Origin: Mariniphaga sp041687215
GTDB taxonomy: Bacteria; Bacteroidota; Bacteroidia; Bacteroidales; Prolixibacteraceae
Assembly: GCF_041687215.1 (NCBI RefSeq)
Contig: NZ_JAWLCI010000004.1
Span: 1 to 64,000 of the forward strand
Direction: 5' to 3'
DNA length: 64,000 bases
Below the pieces are notes generated by a model. That model searched no databases. It had not been told where the DNA came from and saw only the letters and a program-made list of their open reading frames with translations. The translations under genes were made by a program, and so were the position numbers. The stretch's first letter is position 1. Each line of letters begins with the position of its first letter. Shown here in pieces: positions 56,004 to 64,000 of this stretch.

Positions 56004-57410
56004 ATGAAGTTATCCATCCCGGTTTTAATTACTTCGCTGATGCAGTTTGTTGCCACCAGTGAAGTAAACGCCGGCTTAACCAATTCTGAAAAGGCAAAAC
56101 CCAACTTTGTACTGATAGTTGCCGACGATTTGGGTTTTGCCGATTTAAGTATGAACGGCAGTCAACAAATCCCCACGCCTAACATCGACAGGCTGGCACA
56201 GGAAGGAGTTAATTTTACACAGGGGTACGTTTCTGCGCCTGTTTGTGCTCCCTCCAGGGCAGGCTTAATAACCGGGAAAAATCAGGTAAAGTTTGGTTTC
56301 GACAATAACCTCGCTACAAATCAGCCCGGTTTTGACCCGGAGTTTCTGGGACTTCCGGTTACGGAAAAAACCATTGCCGACCGCCTGAAACCGCTGGGTT
56401 ATGTTTCGGGTCTCATTGGCAAATGGCATTTGGGCGAAGGCGACCGTTTTCACCTGTTAAACCGTGGTTTCGACGAATTCTGGGGTTACCAGGGTGGCGG
56501 GCACGATTATTTCACTTCCAATCCGAACGGGAAAGGTTATTTGTCGCCCATCGAATGCAATTACAAAACGCCGCAACCCATCACCTACATTACCGATGAC
56601 AAAGGCGATGAATGTGTGAATTTTATACGCAGGCACAAAGAGCAACCATTTTTTCTCTTTGCTTCATTCAACGCGCCGCATGCGCCCATGCAAGCAACCG
56701 AAGCCGATTTGAAGTTGTTCAGTCATATTCAGAATGAAAAAAGGCGAACCTACTGCGCCATGGTGCACCGTCTCGATCTAAATGTAGGCCGCATTCTGGA
56801 GGCGCTAAAAAATGAAGGACTGGAAGAAAACACACTTGTGGTTTTTATCAGCGACAACGGCGGACCCTGCGACCAAAATGCATCTTTAAACGCGCCTCTC
56901 AACGGGCAAAAGGGAATTTTACTTGAGGGTGGCATTCGTGTACCTTTTATCATGAAATGGAAGGGGCAGTTACCGGAAGATAAAACTTACCGGCATCCGG
57001 TAATTTCACTCGATTTTGCTCCTACCTTTTTGGAATTGGCAGGCGGGAAAATTGCTGAAGAAGATAATTTTGACGGAGTGAACCTCATCCCCTTTTTAAC
57101 CGGACAAAATTTGGGAAAACCCCACGAAACACTGAACTGGCGGTTTACCATCAGTGCTGCCATACAGCATGAAAACTGGAAACTGGTGCGCCTGCCCGAC
57201 CGCCTGCCCATGTTGTATAATCTGACCGAAGACATTTCAGAACAAAATGATGTAGCGTTGCAAAACATTGACAGGACCAAATCCATGCTGAAGCAACTGG
57301 GCGAATGGGATGTTTCCCTGCCCCACCCACTCTTCCTTGAAGGTGCTGTGTGGAAAAAACAGCAACAGGATTTGTACGATGCAGAATATAAACTGGTTCA
57401 ACCAAATTAA
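56004..57410 (+). CDS. S1-family sulfatase, secreted
   Basis: A 468-residue sulfatase with a cleavable signal (about 1-23, ending EVNA) and no lipobox, unlike its three neighbours, so it may be periplasmic and soluble. The formylglycine motif is CAPSR at 81-85. D41/D42 in IVADDLGFADLSMNGS, IGKWHLGEGDRF and FISDNGGPCDQNASLNAPLN are the conserved blocks. The C-terminal MLYNLTEDISEQNDVALQ is complete. It lies 10 bases after the preceding sulfatase and just before the GH43-like gene. Confidence 0.93.
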   Translation: MKLSIPVLITSLMQFVATSEVNAGLTNSEKAKPNFVLIVADDLGFADLSMNGSQQIPTPNIDRLAQEGVNFTQGYVSAPVCAPSRAGLITGKNQVKFGFDNNLATNQPGFDPEFLGLPVTEKTIADRLKPLGYVSGLIGKWHLGEGDRFHLLNRGFDEFWGYQGGGHDYFTSNPNGKGYLSPIECNYKTPQPITYITDDKGDECVNFIRRHKEQPFFLFASFNAPHAPMQATEADLKLFSHIQNEKRRTYCAMVHRLDLNVGRILEALKNEGLEENTLVVFISDNGGPCDQNASLNAPLNGQKGILLEGGIRVPFIMKWKGQLPEDKTYRHPVISLDFAPTFLELAGGKIAEEDNFDGVNLIPFLTGQNLGKPHETLNWRFTISAAIQHENWKLVRLPDRLPMLYNLTEDISEQNDVALQNIDRTKSMLKQLGEWDVSLPHPLFLEGAVWKKQQQDLYDAEYKLVQPN

Positions 57411-57421
57411 AAAATGAAAGA

Positions 57422-58546
57422 ATGAAATTTAAAATACTGTTTTAAATCCCGCTTTTTTTACTCTTCATAACAAGTAAAAACTCCGCACAAACCATTAAAC
57501 CCGGCGAACTCTGGCCCGATAACAATGGGGTCCACATCAATGCACACGGTGGTGGCGTACTTTTTCATGAAGGTATGTATTACTGGTTTGGCGAACACAA
57601 AATTGAAGGGAAAGAGGGAAACCAGGCCTGGGTTGGTGTGCACTGCTATTCGTCGCAAAATCTGACCGATTGGAAAGACGAGGGAATTGCGTTGCCGGTA
57701 AGTAAAGACCCTGAAAGTCCGATTGTGGAAGGATGCATCATCGAACGCCCCAAAGTGATTTTCAACGCGGCAACCCAAAAATTTGTGATGTGGTTTCATC
57801 TGGAATTAAAAGGCCAGGGATACAAAGCGGCAAAAACCGGTTTGGCTGTGGCCGATAAGGTTACCGGTCCCTTTAAGTTCGTTAAAGCTGTAAATCCAAA
57901 CGCCGGCAAGTGGCCCGTGAATTATCCCGAAAAATTAAAATCAAAAATTTACCCGGAAAACCTGAAATCGTGGTCAGAGGAATGGATTCAGGCCGTGAAG
58001 GAAGGAATGCTTTTGAAACGTGATTTTGAAAAAGGCCAGATGGCCCGCGACATGACCCATTATGTGGACGATGACGGGAAAGCCTACCATATTCATGCTT
58101 CGGAAGAAAACCTCACCCTGCACATTGCCGAACTAACCGACGATTACCAGGATTTTTCCGGGAAATACATCCGGGTTCTTCCAACCGGCCATAACGAAGC
58201 GCCATCCATTTTTAAACACAATGGAAGATATTACATGATAACCTCAGGATGCACCGGCTGGGCACCCAATTCAGCCCGGTTGCTGGTTGCTGATTCGGTT
58301 TTGGGTGAATGGGAATATGTAAAAAATCCATGCGTTGGTGAAGATGCAGACCTTACTTTTCATTCACAGAGTACATTTGTTTTGCCGGTTCAGGGGAAAA
58401 AAGATGCCTTCATTTTTATGGCCGACCGCTGGAATCCCGAAAACGCCATCGATGGACGTTACGTTTGGCTGCCTGTTCAGTTCGATGAAAACGGATTGCC
58501 GTTTTTGCAATGGTTGGATAAATGGGACCTCAGGTTTTTCAAGTAA
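57422..58546 (+). pseudogene. GH43-like enzyme with an in-frame TAA in its signal peptide
   Basis: A 374-codon frame starts at 57422 as MKFKILF, hits TAA at 57443-57445 (codon 8), then continues IPLFLLFITSKNSAQ, which completes a normal signal peptide. The mature part is a five-bladed beta-propeller of the GH43 type: INAHGGGVLFHEGMYYWFGE (start), a central RDMTHYVDDDGKAYHIHAS and GHNEAPSIFKHNGRYYMITS with the catalytic-type Glu, then SGCTGWAPNSARLLVADS. The pattern resembles GH43 exo-beta-1,3-galactanases, though the subfamily is uncertain. The next in-frame ATG (57575) would remove the signal and the first strand. The gene is probably non-functional unless the stop is a sequencing error or is read through. 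Confidence 0.82.
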
Positions 58547-58628
58547 TTCGCAAAAAAAAAATTAACTTTTTAAAAATGAATAATATACAATTAATGGCTA
58601 AAGACATTTTTTCTTTCTTTAAATTTAA

Positions 58629-58684
58629 CCCCCGGCTTAAGCCGGGGGCAATAAATCAACATTATTTCAACGGCTTAAGCCGTT
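58629..58684. repeat. Paired palindromes (REP-like element)
   Basis: CCCCCGGCTTAAGCCGGGGG (58629-58648) is a perfect 20-base palindrome. AACGGCTTAAGCCGTT (58669-58684) is a perfect 16-base palindrome 20 bases further on. Both share the core CGGCTTAAGCCG. The pair lies between the GH43-like and PhoD-like genes in a 237-base gap. It looks like a dispersed REP-type or mini-transposon element, but I see no second copy in this window. Confidence 0.7.
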
Positions 58685-58783
58685 AATTTTTTATTTTTCC
58701 GGACACTTTTGAAAGACTTTAAGAATTACCAACCACAAATTAAAAGGATTTTATAATTTTGATTTTTATCAAAAAAAATAATC

Positions 58784-61267
58784 ATGAAACGTTCAACGCT
58801 AATCATCTTCATTGTTCTGACAATATTTACATCGTGCACAAAAAAAGCAGAGTTTACTGCCAACTTCGACAACACCCACAATCGAATCTGGGTTGGAAAA
58901 GATTTCTGGTCCATTCCACTGGAAGACTGGAAAGTAGAAAACGGCCAGCTTCATTGTGTGGGAACGGTTCCCAATTCAAGGGTGAACCTGCTCACACAGG
59001 TACTTTCACCCGAAGCAGGCGAGTTTGAAGCATCGGTAAAAATCGGACTTAAAGAAGAAAGCAATGTGCCCGGTTCTGCGGGACTTCTCGTGGGACTTTA
59101 CGACGAGGAAGATTCGGATGTACGGGCATTGTGCTATTTCGGCAAAGGGGTGAATGCCGGCGTCAGTTTGCAGGGGTTTGCCTTTTTAAACGACGAACGG
59201 GCTGAACTACCGGAAGACTTCGATTTTTCTGAAGTATCAATCACAGTTTCAGGAAACGACAGTCATTTGAAAATGAAAGTTACCGACAAAACTGGCAAAA
59301 GTCCCGATGAACTTTCCCTGAAGGTAGAAGGAATCCAGGGATTGGTTGCTGTTGCCAACAACATCATTTTGGGCGGAAATGAAAAACCGGGCAATTCGCT
59401 CTTCAGTTTTGATGAGTTGAAACTTTCAGGTTCAAAAGTAATCGCGCAAACCGAAAATGCATTTGGCCCGGTACTTTGGACCATGCAAACCCTCAGTAAA
59501 GGAACCGTTAAAATGATGGCATTACTGCCACCAATAGGTGAAAACGACAACCAGGAAGTGAGCCTTCAACTGAATGAAAACGGAAACTGGAATACCGTGG
59601 CTAATGAACAGATTGAACCCGATTCGCGCACAGCAGTGTTCAAACTGGAAAACTGGGACGCATCAAAAAATACGGAATACCGGGTGGAATACATTGAAAA
59701 AGGAAAGGACGGAACAGAAACCCCGGAATATTATACAGGAACCATACGCAAAGACCCGGTTGACCGTCCGTTGAAATTCGGCGGACTCACCTGCCAGTTT
59801 ACTTCGGGTTATCCATATACTCCGCTGGTTGAAAACCTGACCCACCTGGAACCGGACATGCTCTATTTTTCGGGCGACCAGATTTATGAACCCAACGGCG
59901 GGTACCCGATGAAACGCGAACCGGTTGACGCTTCTATTTTGAGTTACCTCGGAAAATATTATATGTTTGGCTGGGCATTCGGCGATTTGATGCGAAATAC
60001 GCCAACCATTTGCAGCCCCGACGACCACGATGTTTTTCACGGAAACCTTTGGGGCGAAGGTGGAATTGCCAAACCGGGTGGCGCTGGCAGTTCCGATACG
60101 CGCGGATTTATGCAGTCGGTTGAAATGGTAAACGTGGTAAACCGCACCCAGTGCGGACAATTGCCCGATCCGTACGACCCCACACCCATTGAACAGGGAA
60201 TGAGCGTGTGGTACACCGACCTGACTTACGGAAGGGTAAGTTTTGCACTCATTAGCGACCGCATCTTCAAAACCGGTCCGGAAGCTGTTTCCGACTGGGA
60301 AGGCCGCCACGACCACATGATTGAACCTCGTGAAGATTTATCATTCCTTGATAAACCGGGCGTGGAAATGATTGGAGAACGGCAAACGAAATTTCTGAAC
60401 GACTGGATAATGGATTGGGAAGGTGCCGACATGAAAGTGCTGCTCTCGCAAACAGTTTTTGCCAATGTAGCCACTCACCATGGAAGTCTGGAAAATTACC
60501 TCTACGGCGACCTCGACTCGGGCGGCTGGCCAAAGTCCTGTCGCGACAAGGTTATCCGGCTGATGCGAAAAGTGGCTGCTTTCCATATCAATGGCGACCA
60601 GCACCTTTCCACCCTGGTACAATATGGGCTGGGTAGTTACCGCGATGCCGGCTGGAGTTTCAACACACCGGCAATCTGTAACTTTTACATGCGCTGGTTT
60701 TTACCCGACGAGCGCGGTGTTCCGGTAATTGACCGGCCCGAACATGGGTATCCCAACACCGGCAAATACGAAGATGCATTCGGAAATAAAAATTTTGTAT
60801 ATGCCGTTGGAAATCCGGGAAAAATTACGGTTGACAGGGAAAGGCGTTACAACAATGCACAAATCCGCGCTTCCGGTTTTGGGTTTGTTACCTTCGACCA
60901 AAAAGAACGGACCATCGACATTGATTCCTGGCGGTTTTTTGCCGATGTGGAAAATCCCAATCCGGTGCGCGACCAGTTCCCGGGGTGGCCAAAACAAATT
61001 TCGCAGTTCGATAATCTGGGAATGGGTGCTGAAAATGTTTTGCCCGAAATTTCGGTAAACCAGCCCAGTCAGGTGATGCAAATCTGGAATGAAAAAACCG
61101 GTGAACTGGCACAGATTTACCGGATAAATGGCAACACCGTGCAGCCAAAGTTATTTGAAAGCGGAACGTTTACGGTTATTATTGGTGAAAATAAAGAAAG
61201 AGATGCAATTACCGGATTGCAAACAAAAAAAGGAGAGAATCCGGAAAAAGTTTTGGTGGAACTTTAA
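58784..61267 (+). CDS. PhoD-like metallophosphatase lipoprotein
   Basis: An 827-residue lipoprotein (IFTSC, Cys18). The N-terminal third (20-220) is a beta-sandwich with the look of a sugar-binding or lectin-like domain. The catalytic part resembles PhoD-type alkaline phosphatases: MLYFSGDQIYEPNGGYPM, TICSPDDHDVFHGNLWGEG, LSQTVFANVATHHG and AAFHINGDQHLSTLVQYG. It hydrolyses phosphate esters or diesters in relatives. The linkage to sulfatases and glycosidases suggests a glycan-linked phosphate, not proven. The HEAT-tailed sulfatase follows after two small genes. Confidence 0.85.
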   Translation: MKRSTLIIFIVLTIFTSCTKKAEFTANFDNTHNRIWVGKDFWSIPLEDWKVENGQLHCVGTVPNSRVNLLTQVLSPEAGEFEASVKIGLKEESNVPGSAGLLVGLYDEEDSDVRALCYFGKGVNAGVSLQGFAFLNDERAELPEDFDFSEVSITVSGNDSHLKMKVTDKTGKSPDELSLKVEGIQGLVAVANNIILGGNEKPGNSLFSFDELKLSGSKVIAQTENAFGPVLWTMQTLSKGTVKMMALLPPIGENDNQEVSLQLNENGNWNTVANEQIEPDSRTAVFKLENWDASKNTEYRVEYIEKGKDGTETPEYYTGTIRKDPVDRPLKFGGLTCQFTSGYPYTPLVENLTHLEPDMLYFSGDQIYEPNGGYPMKREPVDASILSYLGKYYMFGWAFGDLMRNTPTICSPDDHDVFHGNLWGEGGIAKPGGAGSSDTRGFMQSVEMVNVVNRTQCGQLPDPYDPTPIEQGMSVWYTDLTYGRVSFALISDRIFKTGPEAVSDWEGRHDHMIEPREDLSFLDKPGVEMIGERQTKFLNDWIMDWEGADMKVLLSQTVFANVATHHGSLENYLYGDLDSGGWPKSCRDKVIRLMRKVAAFHINGDQHLSTLVQYGLGSYRDAGWSFNTPAICNFYMRWFLPDERGVPVIDRPEHGYPNTGKYEDAFGNKNFVYAVGNPGKITVDRERRYNNAQIRASGFGFVTFDQKERTIDIDSWRFFADVENPNPVRDQFPGWPKQISQFDNLGMGAENVLPEISVNQPSQVMQIWNEKTGELAQIYRINGNTVQPKLFESGTFTVIIGENKERDAITGLQTKKGENPEKVLVEL

Positions 61268-61406
61268 CGGGTGCGCCGGTTTCTGCCGAAGGCATCCATT
61301 CGGGCGAATCGCCGATTATTTTTAGGATTTTATTCATATTTATTTTTTTAGCTCATGTTAAGAAACCAACTGCCAACAATGATTTTTAGTTCAAAATGAG
61401 ATTTAG

Positions 61407-61414
61407 TAAATTTG
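61407..61414 (+). promoter_or_regulatory. Putative -7 box for the DUF4160/DUF2442 pair
   Basis: TAAATTTG matches TAnnTTTG, 29 bases before the ATG at 61444. The pair therefore has its own promoter, as expected for an inserted module. The -33 box is unclear. Confidence 0.4.
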
Positions 61415-61443
61415 TAGTGGGCTAATTTTAAAAATAAAAGATA

Positions 61444-61749
61444 ATGCCAAAGATTTTCGAGTATTTAGGAATTCTTATATTCTTTTACTCAAATGAGCAC
61501 GAACCCATTCATGTTCATGCCAGGAAAGGAGAATTTGAAAGTAAAGCGGAGTTCTATATTATTAATGGCGAAATTTCAGAGATAAAGATTAAAAATATCA
61601 TTGGTGCGAAGCCACTTAAAGGAAAAGGCCTTAAAGATTTTGAGGTTTTTCTTGAAAAATATGCAGACAAGATAGTTGAAAAATGGATAAGCTATTTTGT
61701 ATATCATAAGGATGTTAAGTTTGAGAAAATTACAAAACGCATAAGATGA
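61444..61749 (+). CDS. DUF4160-family small protein
   Basis: A 101-residue cytoplasmic protein starting MPKIFEYLGILIFFYSNEHE. The block EHEPIHVHARKGEFESKAEF is characteristic of DUF4160. Its stop overlaps the start of the DUF2442 gene (ATGA). Pairs of DUF4160 and DUF2442 genes are widespread and are suspected of being toxin-antitoxin-like, without firm proof. Codon use is AT-rich compared with the neighbouring PhoD and sulfatase genes, consistent with recent acquisition. Confidence 0.85.
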   Translation: MPKIFEYLGILIFFYSNEHEPIHVHARKGEFESKAEFYIINGEISEIKIKNIIGAKPLKGKGLKDFEVFLEKYADKIVEKWISYFVYHKDVKFEKITKRIR

Positions 61750-62036
61750 AAATAATTGTTGACTATAAAGATTCAGAAACTGAAACTAACGAGTTGAAAA
61801 TTGATTCTGCAAAATATTTGAAGGATTATAAAATTTGGATAAAATTTAATGATGGAGAAGAGAAACTTGTTGATTTTAAGCCTTTTTTGTCTAAATCACT
61901 TCATCCATCGATAAAAAAATATCTGGATGAAAAAATATTCTCAAATTTCTCCTTGATCGATGGAAACTTAAATTGGAATGATTATGATATGATTTTCCCA
62001 ATTTCTGATTTATATGATGGGAAAATTGTAGCATAA
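61746..62036 (+). CDS. DUF2442-family small protein
   Basis: A 96-residue protein. The second half (KIWIKFNDGEEKLVDFKPFL; DGNLNWNDYDMIFPISDLYD) matches DUF2442, a family found next to DUF4160 in many bacteria. It overlaps the upstream gene by four bases, so they are translated together. No enzyme motif is visible. Confidence 0.85.
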   Translation: MKIIVDYKDSETETNELKIDSAKYLKDYKIWIKFNDGEEKLVDFKPFLSKSLHPSIKKYLDEKIFSNFSLIDGNLNWNDYDMIFPISDLYDGKIVA

Positions 62037-62203
62037 ATTTCTGAGCTTCACAATATTTTTGGATTTGGAGAACCATTAATTATTTTTACAGTTCATTCCG
62101 GCTGAATTAGATCACATCCATCAAGCTGCAATTTGACATATTGTTAAACAATAAAATAGATCTCCGGCAGATTACACGAAGAATCGCAAAAAACAATAAT
62201 AAA

Positions 62204-64000
62204 ATGAACAATAAAATTCTTTTCATCAGCCTGTTAGCCATTCCTGCACTGTTTTTTCAATGCACCCAGCAGGAAGAGTTGCCCAAACCAAACATCCTCT
62301 GGGTGACCATCGAAGATACTTCGCCACAGTTTATTGGGTGTTATGGTGATGAAAATGCCAGCACACCGGTCATCGACAAACTGGCAGAAGAGGGAGTCCG
62401 GTTTACCAATGCCTTTTCAACCGGAACAGTTTGCTCTCCCAGCAGAACAGCCATCATAACCGGTGTGAAAACATACAAAGCCGGAACCGGTAACCACCGT
62501 AGTAAATACCCTGTTCCTGAATTTATGAAAGGTTTTCCGTATTACCTTCAGCAGCAGGGCTATTATACCACCAACAACGTAAAAACGGATTATAATGTAG
62601 CCGGCGAAAAAGCGTTTATTGCTGAAGCCTGGAACGAAAGCTCCAACAAAGCCGGCTGGTGGGACCGCAAACCCGGTCAACCGTTCTTTGCGGTGTTCAA
62701 CTACAACGAATCGCACCAGTCGCGCACCATGACCGAAACCTACGACTGGTATCTGAAAAATGTTTACGAACACCTGGCACCGGAAGAACGAATTGGCGAA
62801 AATGATTTTGAAATGCCGCCTTTTTATCTTGACAGCCCGGAAATGCGTAAACAGTTTGCACGAGTTTACAATTCCATAAAACTCACCGACAACCGGATTG
62901 GCGAGTTGCTTGCACGTTTGGAAGCGGACAATCTGAAAGACAGCACCATCATCTTTTTTTATGCCGACCACGGCGAAGGCATGCCGCGCGGAAAAACCAA
63001 CGGAATCAACTACGGTTACCGTGTACCTTTTATCGTTTGGTTCCCGGAAATGTACAAACACCTTTCGCCCTGGGGGACCGCCGGGGTAATTACGGACGAA
63101 CTGATCGACTTTACCGACCTCGCTCCGACTCTCATCAGCCTGGCTGGAGGAGAAATTCCCGAACATCTGGATGGTTGGCCATTCCTGGGTGAAAAGCGTT
63201 CGGAACCGGTAGAAAATCTGTACCTTTCTTCCGACCGCTCGGACAACGGAATCGACATGGTGCGCACGGTTACAGATGGCCGGTTTATTTATTCGCGGAA
63301 TTACAAGCCGTACATTTACGAAGCCCGCTACATTCGTTACATGGAAATCGGGGAAATTAAGCAGCAGATGCGAAAAGATTTGGCCGAAAATAAACTCAAT
63401 CCGTTGCAAAAAAGCTTGTTCGAACCGCGTTCTGCCGAATTCCTGTTCGACATTGAAAACGATTTGTGGGAAACGAATAACCTGGTTGACAACCCGGAGT
63501 TCAAGCCGGTTTTGGAAAACATGAGGAATCTTTTAAAAAAAGAGGTCCTGAAATCGCGCGATGTGATGTTTCTGCCGGAATATGAAATTGGCCTGCTTTC
63601 GGATACAACAACAGCTTACGAATTTCGGTCTGACACGGAGAAATATCCGTTGGAAAAAATTTACGCAGCCGCTTCACTGTCCGGGTTCCGCGAAAAAGAA
63701 GTTGCTGAACAGCAAATTGAACTGCTTTCGGACGAAAATCCGGTAATTCGTTACTGGGGCATCTTGGGTTTGCGGAGCCAAAATCCGGAAACCTTAAAAC
63801 CGTTTTCAGAAAAGATTCTGGAAGCGATGAACGACGAGTATCCACCAGTGGCTGCTATCGCTTCGGCCATTGCTTACGGGATGTTTAACGATAAATCAGC
63901 ACAAGAAAACCTGAAAAAATTCTGCGCCCACGATAACCTCGATATTTCACTGATGGCGGTTTATTCCCTGCTTTATTTCGAACCGGATCAAAGAGAACCA
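62204..64000 (+). CDS. S1-family sulfatase with HEAT-like tail, partial
   Basis: The frame is open from the ATG at 62204 to the right edge (599 codons, no stop), so the C-terminus is outside the window. The signal has a lipobox (LFFQC, Cys20). The formylglycine motif is CSPSR at 77-81, with E37/D38 in VTIEDTSPQFIG. Metal and substrate blocks include FFYADHGEGMPRGKTNG. The C-terminal helices (VIRYWGILGLRSQNPETLK, VAAIASAIAYGM) are HEAT-like repeats, as in the sulfatase at 1593-3521. It resembles heparan N-sulfatase-like bacterial enzymes. It probably closes the sulfatase series of the locus. Confidence 0.88.
   Translation, partial: MNNKILFISLLAIPALFFQCTQQEELPKPNILWVTIEDTSPQFIGCYGDENASTPVIDKLAEEGVRFTNAFSTGTVCSPSRTAIITGVKTYKAGTGNHRSKYPVPEFMKGFPYYLQQQGYYTTNNVKTDYNVAGEKAFIAEAWNESSNKAGWWDRKPGQPFFAVFNYNESHQSRTMTETYDWYLKNVYEHLAPEERIGENDFEMPPFYLDSPEMRKQFARVYNSIKLTDNRIGELLARLEADNLKDSTIIFFYADHGEGMPRGKTNGINYGYRVPFIVWFPEMYKHLSPWGTAGVITDELIDFTDLAPTLISLAGGEIPEHLDGWPFLGEKRSEPVENLYLSSDRSDNGIDMVRTVTDGRFIYSRNYKPYIYEARYIRYMEIGEIKQQMRKDLAENKLNPLQKSLFEPRSAEFLFDIENDLWETNNLVDNPEFKPVLENMRNLLKKEVLKSRDVMFLPEYEIGLLSDTTTAYEFRSDTEKYPLEKIYAAASLSGFREKEVAEQQIELLSDENPVIRYWGILGLRSQNPETLKPFSEKILEAMNDEYPPVAAIASAIAYGMFNDKSAQENLKKFCAHDNLDISLMAVYSLLYFEPDQREP

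Noticed and set aside
39135..58546. Stop-codon reassignment as an explanation for the three in-frame stops
   Set aside because: TAA, TAG and TGA all end intact genes in this window, so a changed genetic code is not plausible.
61268..61337. Minus-strand frame starting ATG at 61337 that reads MNKILKIIGDSPEWMPSA
   Set aside because: It looks a little like a gene start but runs into antisense of the PhoD-like gene and stops after about 46 codons. It may be a relic, but there is not enough sequence to support a gene.
62417..63409. 330-codon minus-strand frame opposite the last sulfatase
   Set aside because: The plus strand holds an intact sulfatase frame with signal peptide and formylglycine motif; the antisense frame has no family features.
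1..64000. CRISPR arrays, tRNA or rRNA genes, and insertion sequence transposases
   Set aside because: No regularly spaced repeats, no cloverleaf or rRNA-like segment and no transposase motifs were seen anywhere in the window.

Overview
This 64 kb window looks like the chromosome of a marine-type polysaccharide-degrading Bacteroidota. The gene style (SusC/SusD pair, FecR anti-sigma factor, many FGly-dependent sulfatases, lipoprotein enzymes, TAnnTTTG promoter boxes, weak Shine-Dalgarno sequences) points to the phylum. A Marinilabiliales (Prolixibacteraceae-like) member is my best guess, inferred from gene content only.

Region 1 (1-14883, minus strand) is one tightly spaced operon read right to left. 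Its order is Gfo/Idh/MocA oxidoreductase, metallophosphoesterase, GH28-like beta-helix enzyme, a polysaccharide pyruvyl transferase-like gene broken by an in-frame TAG, GH78 alpha-L-rhamnosidase, a DoxX/TIM-barrel fusion, rhamnulose-1-phosphate aldolase (rhaD), a HEAT-tailed sulfatase, a GH2-type TIM-barrel enzyme, and the start of an unknown gene. GH78 and RhaD together suggest use of a rhamnose-containing, probably sulfated, polysaccharide.

Region 2 (15201-31105, mostly plus strand) mixes accessory and core genes. It holds a cysteate synthase (possible sulfonolipid precursor supply), a LacZ-type GH2 beta-galactosidase, an atypical SDR protein, a GH50/agarase-like clan GH-A enzyme, a lycopene cyclase-domain protein, Kdo transferase, B12-dependent ribonucleotide reductase, gcvH (minus strand), tsaE, alanine dehydrogenase and a membrane LytTR regulator.

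Region 3 (31347-64000, plus strand) is a large polysaccharide utilisation locus. FecR, SusC and SusD are followed by an M23/PKD protein, a sulfatase, a GH30-like enzyme, a duplicated large lipoprotein, two tandem M14 metallopeptidases, a FAD oxidoreductase with an N-terminal beta-sandwich, and an FMN-binding-like/HEAT protein. Then come four sulfatases interrupted by a VapBC-type toxin-antitoxin pair, a GH43-like enzyme, a PhoD-like lipoprotein, a DUF4160/DUF2442 pair and a partial HEAT-tailed sulfatase. Seven sulfatase genes lie in the window, six of them here. The enzyme mix fits a sulfated galactan or arabinogalactan-like glycan, perhaps on protein, but the substrate is not provable from sequence.

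Three genes carry a single in-frame stop codon with an otherwise intact frame (TAG at 9097-9099, TAA at 40371-40373, TAA at 57443-57445). Base composition changes inside susC and in patches downstream, so the locus looks mosaic. The most novel elements are the FAD-oxidoreductase/FMN-binding-like pair, the duplicated 825-residue lipoprotein, the tandem M14 pair and the DoxX/TIM fusion.
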